From NCBI RefSeq assembly GCF_002094975.1, contig NZ_CP015283.1:915501-979500 (forward strand): a DNA stretch of 64,000 nt. Reading direction: 5' to 3'. This document shows, in pieces, positions 18,546 through 27,756 of this stretch. Position numbers and translations under genes: made by a program. The notes beneath the pieces were generated by a model that was not told the DNA's origin, made no database searches, and saw nothing but the letters and a program-made list of their open reading frames with translations. Numbering within the stretch: the stretch's first letter is position 1; each line of letters opens with the position of its first letter. This stretch comes from Streptococcus salivarius (lineage in GTDB: Bacteria > Bacillota > Bacilli > Lactobacillales > Streptococcaceae).

Positions 18546-18566
18546 TATTTGTAAAAAGGAAGTAAG

Positions 18567-20447
18567 ATGTCAGATTTTATTGTTGAAAAATTAACCAAGT
18601 CCGTTGGAGACAAGACGATTTTTAAAGAGATTTCATTTATTATACATGATTTGGATCGTATTGGGATTATTGGTGTCAATGGGACAGGTAAGACAACCTT
18701 GCTAGATGTTGTCTCTGAGTGTATTGGTTTTGATGGTGATGTGTCACCTTTCACTAAGTCTAATGGCTATAAGATTGCTTATTTGACTCAAGAGCCAGAA
18801 TTTGATGATAACAAGACAGTGCTTGATACGGTCTTGTCATCAGACCTTCGTGAGATGGCTTTGATTCGTGAATATGAAACCCTTATGGCAGATTATTCTG
18901 AGGAGAATCAGGCTCGCTTGGAGAAGGTTATGGCTGAGATGGATAGTCTAGATGCTTGGTCCATTGAGAGCGAGGTCAAGACAGTCTTGTCTAAGTTGGG
19001 ATTGTCAGACCTCTCGCAAAAGGTCGGGGACCTCTCAGGTGGTCTTCGTCGTCGTGTGCAGTTGGCTCAGGTTCTCTTGAATGATGCAGACCTCCTGCTC
19101 TTGGATGAGCCAACCAACCATTTGGATATTGATACTATTGCTTGGTTGACGAATTTTCTCAAGTCGTCTAAAAAGACGGTACTCTTTATTACCCACGACC
19201 GTTATTTCTTGGACAATGTAGCCACACGCATCTTTGAGCTAGACCAGGCTAATCTGATTGAATACCAGGGGAATTATCAAGACTATGTGCGTCTAAAGGC
19301 CGAACAAGATGAACGAGATGCAGCAGCCCTTCACAAGAAAAAGCAACTCTATAAGCAGGAGTTGGCATGGATGCGAACGCAACCGCAGGCACGTGCAACC
19401 AAACAACAAGCTCGTATCAATCGCTTTAAGGATCTTAAGGGTGAGGTTCACCAAACGGTTAATAATGACGATCTTGAAATTAACTTTGAGACCAGCCGTA
19501 TTGGTAAGAAGGTGGTTAACTTCGAGCATGTCGATTTTGCTTATGAAGATGGCAAGCAAATTCTCAGTGATTTCAATCTTATCATGCAAAATCGTGATCG
19601 TATCGGTATTGTTGGGGATAATGGTGTCGGGAAATCGACCTTGCTCAATCTGATTAATGGTGACCTTGTGCCTACAGCTGGTGTCCTAGATATTGGTGAG
19701 ACGGTACGTATTGGTTATTTCTCACAGCAAATTAAAGATATGGATGAGAGCAAGCGTGTCATTAACTACTTGCAAGAAGTTGCAGATGAAGTTAAGACAA
19801 CGGTTGGGACAACCAGTATCACAGAGCTCTTGGAGCAATTCCTTTTCCCTCGTTCTACCCATGGGACACAGATTGCCAAGCTCTCTGGTGGGGAAAAGAA
19901 ACGTCTTTATCTACTTAAGATTCTGATTGAAAAGCCCAACGTTCTGCTCTTGGATGAGCCGACAAATGATTTGGACATTGCAACTTTGACGGTTTTGGAA
20001 AACTTCCTTAATGGTTTTGGCGGCCCTGTCGTTACCGTAAGTCACGACCGCTATTTCTTGGACAAGGTAGCTAACAAGATTCTAGCCTTTGAAGAGGGTG
20101 GTGTTCGAGAGTTCTTTGGTAACTACACAGACTACCTTGATGAAAAAGCCTTCTTACAAGAGCAATCAGCCCTCCTCGAGAAGGAAAAAGAGCAAGCTAG
20201 CGTTAAAGTTGAGAAAGTTAAAGAAGACAAAAAACGCATGAGCTACTTTGAAAAACAAGAGTGGGCGACCATCGAGGACGAGATTGCTGACCTTGAAGCC
20301 AAAATCGAAGAGATTGAAGCAGCTATGCTTGAAAATGCTAGCGATTATGGACAGTTAGCTACCCTTCAACGTGATTTGGATGCTGCTAACGAAACCTTAC
20401 TTGAAAAGTATGAACGCTATGAGTATTTGAGTGAGCTAGAGGGATAA
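18567..20447 (+). CDS. ABC-F family ATPase (Uup-like)
   Basis: 626 aa with two ABC cassettes and no membrane domain. Walker A motifs are GVNGTGKTTL (about 36-45) and GDNGVGKSTL, signatures are LSGGLRRRVQL and LSGGEKKRLYL, and Walker B segments are LLLLDEPTNHLD and VLLLDEPTNDLD. An interdomain linker (about 240-300) and a C-terminal coiled coil (about 540-626) make it Uup-like. ABC-F proteins act on ribosomes; Uup-type members are housekeeping or replication/translation-quality factors rather than proven resistance genes. Confidence 0.92.
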   Translation: MSDFIVEKLTKSVGDKTIFKEISFIIHDLDRIGIIGVNGTGKTTLLDVVSECIGFDGDVSPFTKSNGYKIAYLTQEPEFDDNKTVLDTVLSSDLREMALIREYETLMADYSEENQARLEKVMAEMDSLDAWSIESEVKTVLSKLGLSDLSQKVGDLSGGLRRRVQLAQVLLNDADLLLLDEPTNHLDIDTIAWLTNFLKSSKKTVLFITHDRYFLDNVATRIFELDQANLIEYQGNYQDYVRLKAEQDERDAAALHKKKQLYKQELAWMRTQPQARATKQQARINRFKDLKGEVHQTVNNDDLEINFETSRIGKKVVNFEHVDFAYEDGKQILSDFNLIMQNRDRIGIVGDNGVGKSTLLNLINGDLVPTAGVLDIGETVRIGYFSQQIKDMDESKRVINYLQEVADEVKTTVGTTSITELLEQFLFPRSTHGTQIAKLSGGEKKRLYLLKILIEKPNVLLLDEPTNDLDIATLTVLENFLNGFGGPVVTVSHDRYFLDKVANKILAFEEGGVREFFGNYTDYLDEKAFLQEQSALLEKEKEQASVKVEKVKEDKKRMSYFEKQEWATIEDEIADLEAKIEEIEAAMLENASDYGQLATLQRDLDAANETLLEKYERYEYLSELEG

Positions 20448-20471
20448 GCTCTTTAGTAATCAAAGTATGAC

Positions 20472-20499
20472 AAAAGCCCTGCATTTGCAAGGCTTTTTT
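20472..20499 (+). terminator. Terminator of the ABC-F gene
   Basis: AAAAGCC and GGCTTTTTT flank a TGC/GCA inner stem, ending in six T. It also faces the convergent DUF308 gene. Confidence 0.85.
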
Positions 20500-20525
20500 A
20501 TGTTTATGTAGTGTCTGGTTTCTTC

Positions 20526-21029
20526 TTACCACAAGCGGAATGAAAAGGAAAGGACTGAAACACCTGTAAAGATAATTAAGGAAGCTACCAAGCGCCCAAT
20601 AAGAAAGGCTGAGAAAAACGGAGCACTAAAGAGCAAGAGCCCAAATACCAGACAAATCAAGGTGATTGACAGGGCAGGTTGTCCTGAGAAGCCGAATTGA
20701 CGTTGGCGATAAGCTTGAAAGCCTTGTGTAAAGGCTGAGACAAGGAGCCACCAAGCGATAATGGTTACAGCTACACCTGAGAGCACCCATGCTGATGTTG
20801 ATAGCAAAATAATTCCAAAAACAATGGAAATGATACTCTGAAGTAGTTGGAAGAAGGAGCGGTTTTCGTTATCTCGTTTAAAATAAACCATGAGACTTGA
20901 AACACCAGATACCAGCATCACTAGGGCAAACAGCCAACCAACGATGGCAAGAAGGTTTGTAGGATTAGCGAAGAAAAAGACACCCAAGAGTGTAATGAGA
21001 ATGCCACTAATCAATGTAAAACTTTTCAT
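20526..21029 (-). CDS. DUF308/HdeD-like membrane protein
   Basis: 167 aa, almost entirely hydrophobic with about six membrane helices. This is the organisation of HdeD/DUF308 proteins linked to acid resistance in enterobacteria. The function in streptococci is not established. Ribosome site AAGAGG lies 5' of the start on the minus strand. It is convergent with the ABC-F gene. Confidence 0.8.
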   Translation of the reverse strand: MKSFTLISGILITLLGVFFFANPTNLLAIVGWLFALVMLVSGVSSLMVYFKRDNENRSFFQLLQSIISIVFGIILLSTSAWVLSGVAVTIIAWWLLVSAFTQGFQAYRQRQFGFSGQPALSITLICLVFGLLLFSAPFFSAFLIGRLVASLIIFTGVSVLSFSFRLW

Positions 21030-21097
21030 AGGATACCTCTTATTAATTTTTCTTAATACTACTATGTAAGTATCAAATTGTCAAACAAAGACCTACT

Positions 21098-21859
21098 TTA
21101 GAGTGGCTTGATGTGATAAGTGTAGGTGGCAGCCTTTCTGGTTCTCGTAGCTACCTGACGACCTGTTTTTTGGAAGAGGTGTTTAAAGCGGCGCAAGAAA
21201 TTTGTGGAATCCATCTTGAGGTAGTCTTCATTAAAGGTACCAAAAAGTTGACGGTAGGTGGTCAAGGTGTTTTCCTCGGGCATAATGGAAAGGATAGTTG
21301 GATAGTATTCGAGTCGTCCCTTGATACGTTCCATAGCTGTTAAGAGAATTTCCCAATGATCAAAGGCGAGGTCATCATGTGACAGTGTCTTATTGCCATC
21401 AACAAGTTGCAGTCGACCGTCTACCATGGCGATGTCTAACCAATGCGTAGATGCTGCATCGTCGGCCGCCTTTTCTACTTGAATATCATTAAAAGTCATG
21501 AAGCAGAGATAAGCCACTGTGATAGTCCACATCCGAGGATCCCGATAAGGTGTTCCCACTGTAATGAGTTGCTCAATATGATCAGGGTCGAGTTTAACAG
21601 ATGTTTCCTCCTGTACTTCGCGACAGACAGCTAGATTGAGATCTTCTTGCTCCTGAACGAAGCCACCACTGAGAGCATATTTCCCCATGAAGGGATGGTT
21701 TTTTCGCTTGATAAGTAAGGTTTGGACTCTTCCTTCATAATAGCGGAAGATGACTGAGTCAACGGTCACTGAGGGCTTAACGTACTTATCTATCTCTTCT
21801 CGCCGATAGATGTCCAAAAATTCCTTTTCACTACCAGAGTTTTCGAAGGTTTTAGTCAT
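21098..21859 (-). CDS. NUDIX domain protein with C-terminal winged helix (NrtR-like)
   Basis: 253 aa. The N-terminal half holds a complete Nudix box (GFVQEQEDLNLAVCREVQEE), and the C-terminal third (about 165-253, LLTAMERIKGRLEYYPTI...) matches the winged helix of NrtR-type regulators. NrtR proteins sense ADP-ribose and control NAD genes. Here the gene is 58 bp downstream of nadR on the same strand, which supports that role. Because the Nudix box is intact it could still hydrolyse a nucleotide, so regulator versus enzyme is open. Confidence 0.83.
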   Translation of the reverse strand: MTKTFENSGSEKEFLDIYRREEIDKYVKPSVTVDSVIFRYYEGRVQTLLIKRKNHPFMGKYALSGGFVQEQEDLNLAVCREVQEETSVKLDPDHIEQLITVGTPYRDPRMWTITVAYLCFMTFNDIQVEKAADDAASTHWLDIAMVDGRLQLVDGNKTLSHDDLAFDHWEILLTAMERIKGRLEYYPTILSIMPEENTLTTYRQLFGTFNEDYLKMDSTNFLRRFKHLFQKTGRQVATRTRKAATYTYHIKPL

Positions 21860-21917
21860 AGGTTTCCTCCATGTTTGTATTGTAAGTTATAAGTAATGAT
21901 TATGTTGGATTACTCTT

Positions 21918-23024
21918 TTAAATCTCGATGTGTAAACGTTCCTTGATTGCCTTCTTGGCATTGTGGTAGTTGTCCGCAAAGAAGCTGTCGCTATTACTAT
22001 TTTCCCCTAAAATAACGATTTTATCCTTGAATGGTGATAGGAGGTCTAGGAGGTGCCGGGTAAACCAGTCACGTGTTTGATTATCAGCCATAGTCATGTC
22101 ACGGAAACCATCATCTACATAGTTTGATTTTGGCAGGATCACAAAAATCAAATCCCACTTTTCACGGGCCTGAGTTACCTGATAGAGGCGATCCAACAAG
22201 TCGAACTCTTCTTGGGAGATATTTTCTTTCAAATAGTAGTCTATATAGACCTTAGTGACTGTTGAATTGGTATCGGCAAAGATAAGTCCTGAGTGTTGCC
22301 CTTTGTCAATGATATCAGAGGTCTGGGCGTATTGATCTGTTAGGAGATGAATATAGTCGTTGGTATCTAATTCATCATCTCGTACATTGTACTTTTCTTG
22401 ATATTCCCTAGCATATTCCAGAGAGCAGGGAGCATTGTAAGTGCGGGCCAAATCCTTAACAAGAGTAGTCTTTCCACCGCTAGCAGAGCCCACAACAAGG
22501 ACCTTGCGCGTAAAGTGGCGACGGAAAGGCTTGGTGATAAAACGCCAATTTTCCATCGGATTGTCTCGAATCTCAGTAGCAGAGATATTGATAATAGACC
22601 GTTCGATGAGTTCTACCTGAGCTTGAGGGTAATAGCGATTGAGCTCAGTTACATACTCTGGCTCTCCAACATAGAAGGTAATCTTTTCAGGATCATCCGT
22701 ATTCTTAGCGATAAGCTCTTTGACACGATTAACCCAAGGCACCCAGCCCTCTGGATAGGCTGGCATCCCAGCTTCGTCTAGTTTATCCACAACGACTAAT
22801 TCATCATCATAGAAGACTTCTCGAACATAACGGAAACGTCGATTGAGTGATAGGCCTGCGCGTGTCCCACGATCTTCTTGTGTGTTGCTGCCACTTACGA
22901 TGACGAGCACATTGTCATTAGCACGTTTTGCCTTGGTAATGAGGTCAACGTGTCCAACGTGCATTGGAGCGAAAGTTCCAAAAACAATGCCGATGCGCTT
23001 TCCTGATAAATGTTTTCTTTTCAT
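21918..23024 (-). CDS. nadR: NadR-type NMN adenylyltransferase / ribosylnicotinamide kinase
   Basis: 368 aa. The N-terminal nucleotidyltransferase has GTFAPMHVGH (H22, H25) and ISATEIRDNP (147-156). The C-terminal kinase has a Walker A GSASGGKT (179-186). It salvages nicotinamide riboside to NMN and then to NAD. The DNA-binding N-terminal domain of enterobacterial NadR is missing, so regulation must come from elsewhere, plausibly the NUDIX/winged-helix protein encoded downstream. Confidence 0.92.
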   Translation of the reverse strand: MKRKHLSGKRIGIVFGTFAPMHVGHVDLITKAKRANDNVLVIVSGSNTQEDRGTRAGLSLNRRFRYVREVFYDDELVVVDKLDEAGMPAYPEGWVPWVNRVKELIAKNTDDPEKITFYVGEPEYVTELNRYYPQAQVELIERSIINISATEIRDNPMENWRFITKPFRRHFTRKVLVVGSASGGKTTLVKDLARTYNAPCSLEYAREYQEKYNVRDDELDTNDYIHLLTDQYAQTSDIIDKGQHSGLIFADTNSTVTKVYIDYYLKENISQEEFDLLDRLYQVTQAREKWDLIFVILPKSNYVDDGFRDMTMADNQTRDWFTRHLLDLLSPFKDKIVILGENSNSDSFFADNYHNAKKAIKERLHIEI

Positions 23025-23045
23025 AAAAAATGATCCTTTTTGAGA

Positions 23046-23063
23046 TTTAGTAAAATTACTAAA
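23046..23063. promoter_or_regulatory. Proximal palindrome at the nadR promoter
   Basis: TTTAGTAA-AA-TTACTAAA is a palindrome with 8-bp arms placed directly downstream of the nadR -10 box, a classical repressor position. It shares the ATTACTAA core with the gdhA leader. Confidence 0.65.
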
Positions 23064-23066
23064 TTT

Positions 23067-23095
23067 ATGATAGCATAGTTGGTAATCTTTGTAAA
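23067..23095 (-). promoter_or_regulatory. Promoter of nadR
   Basis: On the minus strand TTTACA (23095-23090), a 17-bp spacer and TATCAT (23072-23067, preceded by TATGC) form a good promoter. The start should be near 23060, inside the proximal palindrome. Confidence 0.7.
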
Positions 23096-23103
23096 TGTAA
23101 AAA

Positions 23104-23117
23104 TAGTAAATTTACTA
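23104..23117. promoter_or_regulatory. Distal palindrome at the nadR promoter
   Basis: TAGTAAATTTACTA is a perfect 14-bp palindrome located just upstream of the nadR -35 box, 56 bp (centre to centre) from the proximal site. Two similar operators flanking one promoter suggest cooperative repression. Confidence 0.6.
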
Positions 23118-23303
23118 AATTATTTTCAACACATTTTAGCCTTAAAGTTCAAAAAAAGTTTAAAAAATTTTGGAGAAAAACCAGAAAAATAGAATCCGCT
23201 TACATTGTTGAATTGATAACATTTTAGGATTAACTTAAAAAAGAGAGGTCACTTGCTATGTCATAAAACCTAACATAAAAATCAAAAAAATAGCAGAAAA
23301 TAC

Positions 23304-23332
23304 TTGACAAGAAGATTCTGAAAATTTATACT
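23304..23332 (+). promoter_or_regulatory. Promoter of gdhA
   Basis: TTGACA (23304-23309), a 17-bp spacer and TATACT (23327-23332): near-consensus sigma-A promoter. Confidence 0.85.
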
Positions 23333-23345
23333 ATTCATGTAATTA

Positions 23346-24734
<1,389 letters not shown>

Positions 24735-24772
24735 TTAATAGACTATTACCAATAGCCTCTCGATAAAATAAG

Positions 24773-24801
24773 AAAAGAAGCCTGCGGGTTTCTTTTTTTG
24801 T
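24773..24801 (+). terminator. Terminator of gdhA (copy A of an identical pair)
   Basis: AAAGAAGCC-TGCG-GGTTTCTTT followed by T. The 29-bp unit is repeated without change at 26556-26584, on the far side of the next gene. Confidence 0.85.
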
Positions 24802-24912
24802 TTAGACAGATTTAGGAGGAAGAGGAGATTTGTCCTTTTTTGGTATAATGAGCTAGTAAGAAATCTCTTTCTAGAGTAGATTTTTATGAATTAGAATATG
24901 AGAGGAATAATC

Positions 24913-26556
24913 GTGAGTCTTGGAAAGGATCCCTGTGGGGCAAAAGAAAAGAAGTATACTAATCAGACAGTCATTCTAATAAGTTTCTTGATCAGCATAG
25001 TGTCGATACTGCCTATGTTCTTTTTTAGGGACAAGCTTTATGGTGATGATATTGTCTTTCACATTAACCGACTGTTATCCTTGGATACTGTCTGGAAGAG
25101 TCCTATCAATTTTACAACTAACGGAGGGACTGGACAATTAATCAATACCTTTTATCCCTGGTTAACCTATTATCCTATTTTTATAATCTATAAGCTGACT
25201 CAGTCAGTCTTTGTAGCCTGGATGAGTTTTCAATTTCTTGTTCGCTTTGTAACTTGTTTGCTTAGTTTTTACGGATTACGTTTATTGAACTATTCTGATA
25301 AACAGGTGATGATATTTGTTACCTTTTATCTCTTTTCGGGTTATTTCTTGCACAATTCTTATTATCGGGCAGCCGTTGGCGAAATGCTGGCTATGATTTT
25401 TTTACCTCTAGTTTTCGTTGGCGTTCGTTTGATAACATTTGGAGATTATAAGAAATGGTGGGTTTTGACTCTTGGCATGCTTGGTTTAGTCTATTCCCAT
25501 GTCTTATCTGTCCTTTTGGCTTCTCTTATGATTTTCATAGCAGTGGTAGCTAGTTTTGGGATTTGGGATAATAAAAAAGAACGTATTCTAGGATTTCTTA
25601 AGGCCACTCTTGTCACTCTTAGTATGTCTCTAGCTTTCTTTGTTCCTATGATAGAGCAATTCAAGTATGTCACCCTACGAACGACTTTTAAACCGCTCCT
25701 ATCCAAGACTGCCTTAAGTCTGGCAGACAACTGGGAGTTGATTCTAAAAAGTGATGTAAGGACTCCATCAGTTAATCTTCTCTATCTCCTGGGTCTAGTG
25801 CTAAGCCTGATCTTTGCTAAGCGTTTTGTGAAGGATAAGGAAGCTAGAATTTACCTTTTTATTTCTCTTGTTTTGGCTTTTTTAACTTTGAATAGTTTTC
25901 CTTGGCAGTTATTACAGGAGAGTCCAGTATCCAACCTTCAATTTCCTTGGAGATTATGGAGTTTTGCCTTGCTTTTCTTCAGTTTAGCCTTGGCTAATAT
26001 CTTGGAAAATATGTCTATGAAGGCAACGACGATACTTGTCTTGTTTGGTCTTTGCCTGAATATGTTTCAGATTGTTACTGTCCAAGATAAGATGACTAAA
26101 GCCAAGAATATATTGCCAAGCAATACAAAAGTCACGAGAGAGATGCTAGCTAAGGGAACTTATAAAAATATAAATGGCGATTACACCAATAAAGAAGTGT
26201 CCTTTGGCTTTGTCTTTGACAAACATCTTTTCTTGGATAATCAGGAAATTAAGTCAACCATCAGACGTTCTCCAAAGGAGCTAGCACTTACAGTAGATAA
26301 CGAGTCAAAAGAAGCTAAAGTCTTGTCACTACCAGTTTTCTACTATAAAGGACAAGAAGCGAGGATTGATGGAAAAAGAGTAACTACTTACTTAGCTAAG
26401 GAAAAGAATCCAACTAATCTAGTCCTACCACCAGGTAAGCATGGTGTCGTTTTGACCTATAGCTATACCCCAGTTGCCAAATTGGCAATGGGTGTTTCAA
26501 CTATTAGTCTTTTGGCGTTTATTGGTTATTTGTATAGAGTGAAGAAAGATGACTAA
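24913..26556 (+). CDS. Polytopic membrane protein, GT-C/YfhO-like
   Basis: 547 aa from GTG 24913. That start is preferred because AGAGGA lies 6 bp upstream, whereas the in-frame ATG at 24898 has no ribosome site. About 10-12 hydrophobic helices occupy residues 10-410 and a soluble beta-rich C-terminal part (about 420-525) precedes a last helix. The loop after helix 1 has GDDIVFHINRL, an acidic DD...H motif as in GT-C glycosyltransferases. I do not recognise a named family; a lipid-linked sugar transferase acting outside the membrane is a guess. Confidence 0.7.
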   Translation: MSLGKDPCGAKEKKYTNQTVILISFLISIVSILPMFFFRDKLYGDDIVFHINRLLSLDTVWKSPINFTTNGGTGQLINTFYPWLTYYPIFIIYKLTQSVFVAWMSFQFLVRFVTCLLSFYGLRLLNYSDKQVMIFVTFYLFSGYFLHNSYYRAAVGEMLAMIFLPLVFVGVRLITFGDYKKWWVLTLGMLGLVYSHVLSVLLASLMIFIAVVASFGIWDNKKERILGFLKATLVTLSMSLAFFVPMIEQFKYVTLRTTFKPLLSKTALSLADNWELILKSDVRTPSVNLLYLLGLVLSLIFAKRFVKDKEARIYLFISLVLAFLTLNSFPWQLLQESPVSNLQFPWRLWSFALLFFSLALANILENMSMKATTILVLFGLCLNMFQIVTVQDKMTKAKNILPSNTKVTREMLAKGTYKNINGDYTNKEVSFGFVFDKHLFLDNQEIKSTIRRSPKELALTVDNESKEAKVLSLPVFYYKGQEARIDGKRVTTYLAKEKNPTNLVLPPGKHGVVLTYSYTPVAKLAMGVSTISLLAFIGYLYRVKKDD

Positions 26557-26584
26557 AAAGAAGCCTGCGGGTTTCTTTTTTTGT
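26556..26584 (+). terminator. Terminator after the membrane-protein gene (copy B)
   Basis: Identical over 29 bp to the gdhA terminator at 24773-24801, and overlapping the stop codon of the membrane-protein gene by one base. Confidence 0.85.
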
Positions 26585-26713
26585 CTGTTTTACTAGAGGG
26601 TAGGCCTTTTGATATAATAGGTCAAGGTGATTAATATGAAATTGAAAACCTCCGTCTCTGATAAAAGAAGGAGATATGATTTCATAGTTTAGATAAGAAA
26701 AGGGAGTAAATAG

Positions 26714-27124
26714 ATGATAAAAACTATCGTAAAGGATGTCTTTTTCCTTGGACAAAAATCGACAGAAGCGACTAAAGAAGACCTCTATTTGGCTAAAGAT
26801 TTACGTGATACACTGGAGTTTCATAAGGATGCCTGTGTGGGTATGGCTGCCAATATGATTGGCGTTAAAAAGCGTGTTATTATCGTCAATATCGGTTTTG
26901 TTAATCTAGTTATGTTTAATCCTGTTTTAGTCAGCAAGTCCTCACCTTTTCAAACAGAGGAGTCTTGTTTGTCATTAGAGGGAAGTCGTCCAACAAAACG
27001 TTATGAGTCGATTGAGGTTGCTTATTTAGATGAACAATGGATGCCTAAACAGTTAAGTTTTTCTGGCATGCCAGCTCAAATTATTCAACATGAATTGGAT
27101 CATTTGGAGGGGATTATTATTTAG
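26714..27124 (+). CDS. def: Short peptide deformylase
   Basis: 136 aa. The three deformylase motifs are present in variant form: GMAAN for GxGLAA, EESCLSL for EGCLS (metal ligand C85), and QHELDHLEG (H126, E127, H130). It removes the formyl group from nascent proteins or peptides. It is much shorter than the ~200-aa streptococcal Def, so it is probably the second, short paralogue; the EESC variant is worth noting. Terminators lie on both sides. Confidence 0.88.
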   Translation: MIKTIVKDVFFLGQKSTEATKEDLYLAKDLRDTLEFHKDACVGMAANMIGVKKRVIIVNIGFVNLVMFNPVLVSKSSPFQTEESCLSLEGSRPTKRYESIEVAYLDEQWMPKQLSFSGMPAQIIQHELDHLEGIII

Positions 27125-27129
27125 ATAGC

Positions 27130-27153
27130 CTAGCCCAAGTGGGCTAGATTTTT
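27130..27153 (+). terminator. Terminator of def
   Basis: CTAGCCC-AAGT-GGGCTAG stem followed by ATTTTT. A second hairpin with a T-run follows at 27185-27223 (GAGTGAGA/TCTCACTC, long loop). Confidence 0.85.
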
Positions 27154-27223
27154 GAGTTCAAATCCTTAATAATCATAGTTACAGGAGTGAGAGTGGAAAG
27201 CAATTTTTTTCTCACTCTTTTTT

Positions 27224-27290
27224 AGTTCTCATAAGAACTTTTTTCTTGACATTAGTTCTCATAAGAACTAAAATAGTTTCCATGAGAATT
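27224..27290. promoter_or_regulatory. Triple MarR-type operator and promoter of the rcrRPQ-like operon
   Basis: AGTTCTCATAAGAACT occurs twice without change (27224-27239 and 27254-27269, 30 bp apart), and a diverged third copy AGTTTCCATGAGAATT is at 27275-27290. TTGACA (27246-27251) and TAAAAT (27269-27274) are 17 bp apart, so the second operator fills the spacer exactly. Autorepression by the MarR protein encoded next is the natural reading. Confidence 0.85.
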
Positions 27291-27309
27291 ATTCAAGGAG
27301 GGACTTGCG

Positions 27310-27753
27310 ATGCATGGAAAAGATACTTTTAGTGAATTCAGAGAATTCATCAATACTATGGAATCTCGCGTGCAAGAGTTAGGAAAGGTCCATGGGGTTG
27401 AGCATTTAGCTGGCCCACAAGGATTTGCCGTCAAGTATTTGTCTGACAATCAAGATAAAGAAATCTTTATCAAAGACATTGAAAAAAGACTATGTATTTC
27501 TAAATCAGTGGCTAGTAATTTGGTCAAACGAATGGAAAAAAATGGTTTTGTTGAGTTGGTGACATCGGACAAGGATAAACGCTACAAGTATGTTCATCTG
27601 ACAGACTTAGGTAAAAAGAAAGCTCGAGATGTCAAACATTTTCGAGAGGCCATCCATGAACAGCTGTTAGAAGGTATTTCCAAAGAAGATGCTGAAACAG
27701 CCTTTCGTGTCTTTCACCAAATTCGTATGAATTTAGAAAAAAATAAGGAGTAA
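27310..27753 (+). CDS. rcrR: MarR-family regulator (RcrR-like)
   Basis: 147 aa with a MarR winged helix: KDIEKRLCISKSVASNLVKRMEKNGFVELVTSDKDKRYKYVHLT contains the recognition helix and the wing with the DxR motif region. It is followed 3 bp later by two ABC half-transporters and, further on, by the relP-relR-relS set. This is the gene order of the Streptococcus mutans rcrRPQ-relPRS region, where RcrR links competence and stress tolerance. The name is given by synteny. Ribosome site AAGGAGGGAC. Confidence 0.85.
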   Translation: MHGKDTFSEFREFINTMESRVQELGKVHGVEHLAGPQGFAVKYLSDNQDKEIFIKDIEKRLCISKSVASNLVKRMEKNGFVELVTSDKDKRYKYVHLTDLGKKKARDVKHFREAIHEQLLEGISKEDAETAFRVFHQIRMNLEKNKE

Positions 27754-27756
27754 CTT

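Noticed and set aside
26636..26692. 18-residue ORF (MKLKTSVSDKRRRYDFIV) ahead of def
   Set aside because: The ribosome site is weak (AAGGTG) and nothing else supports it; kept only as a possibility.
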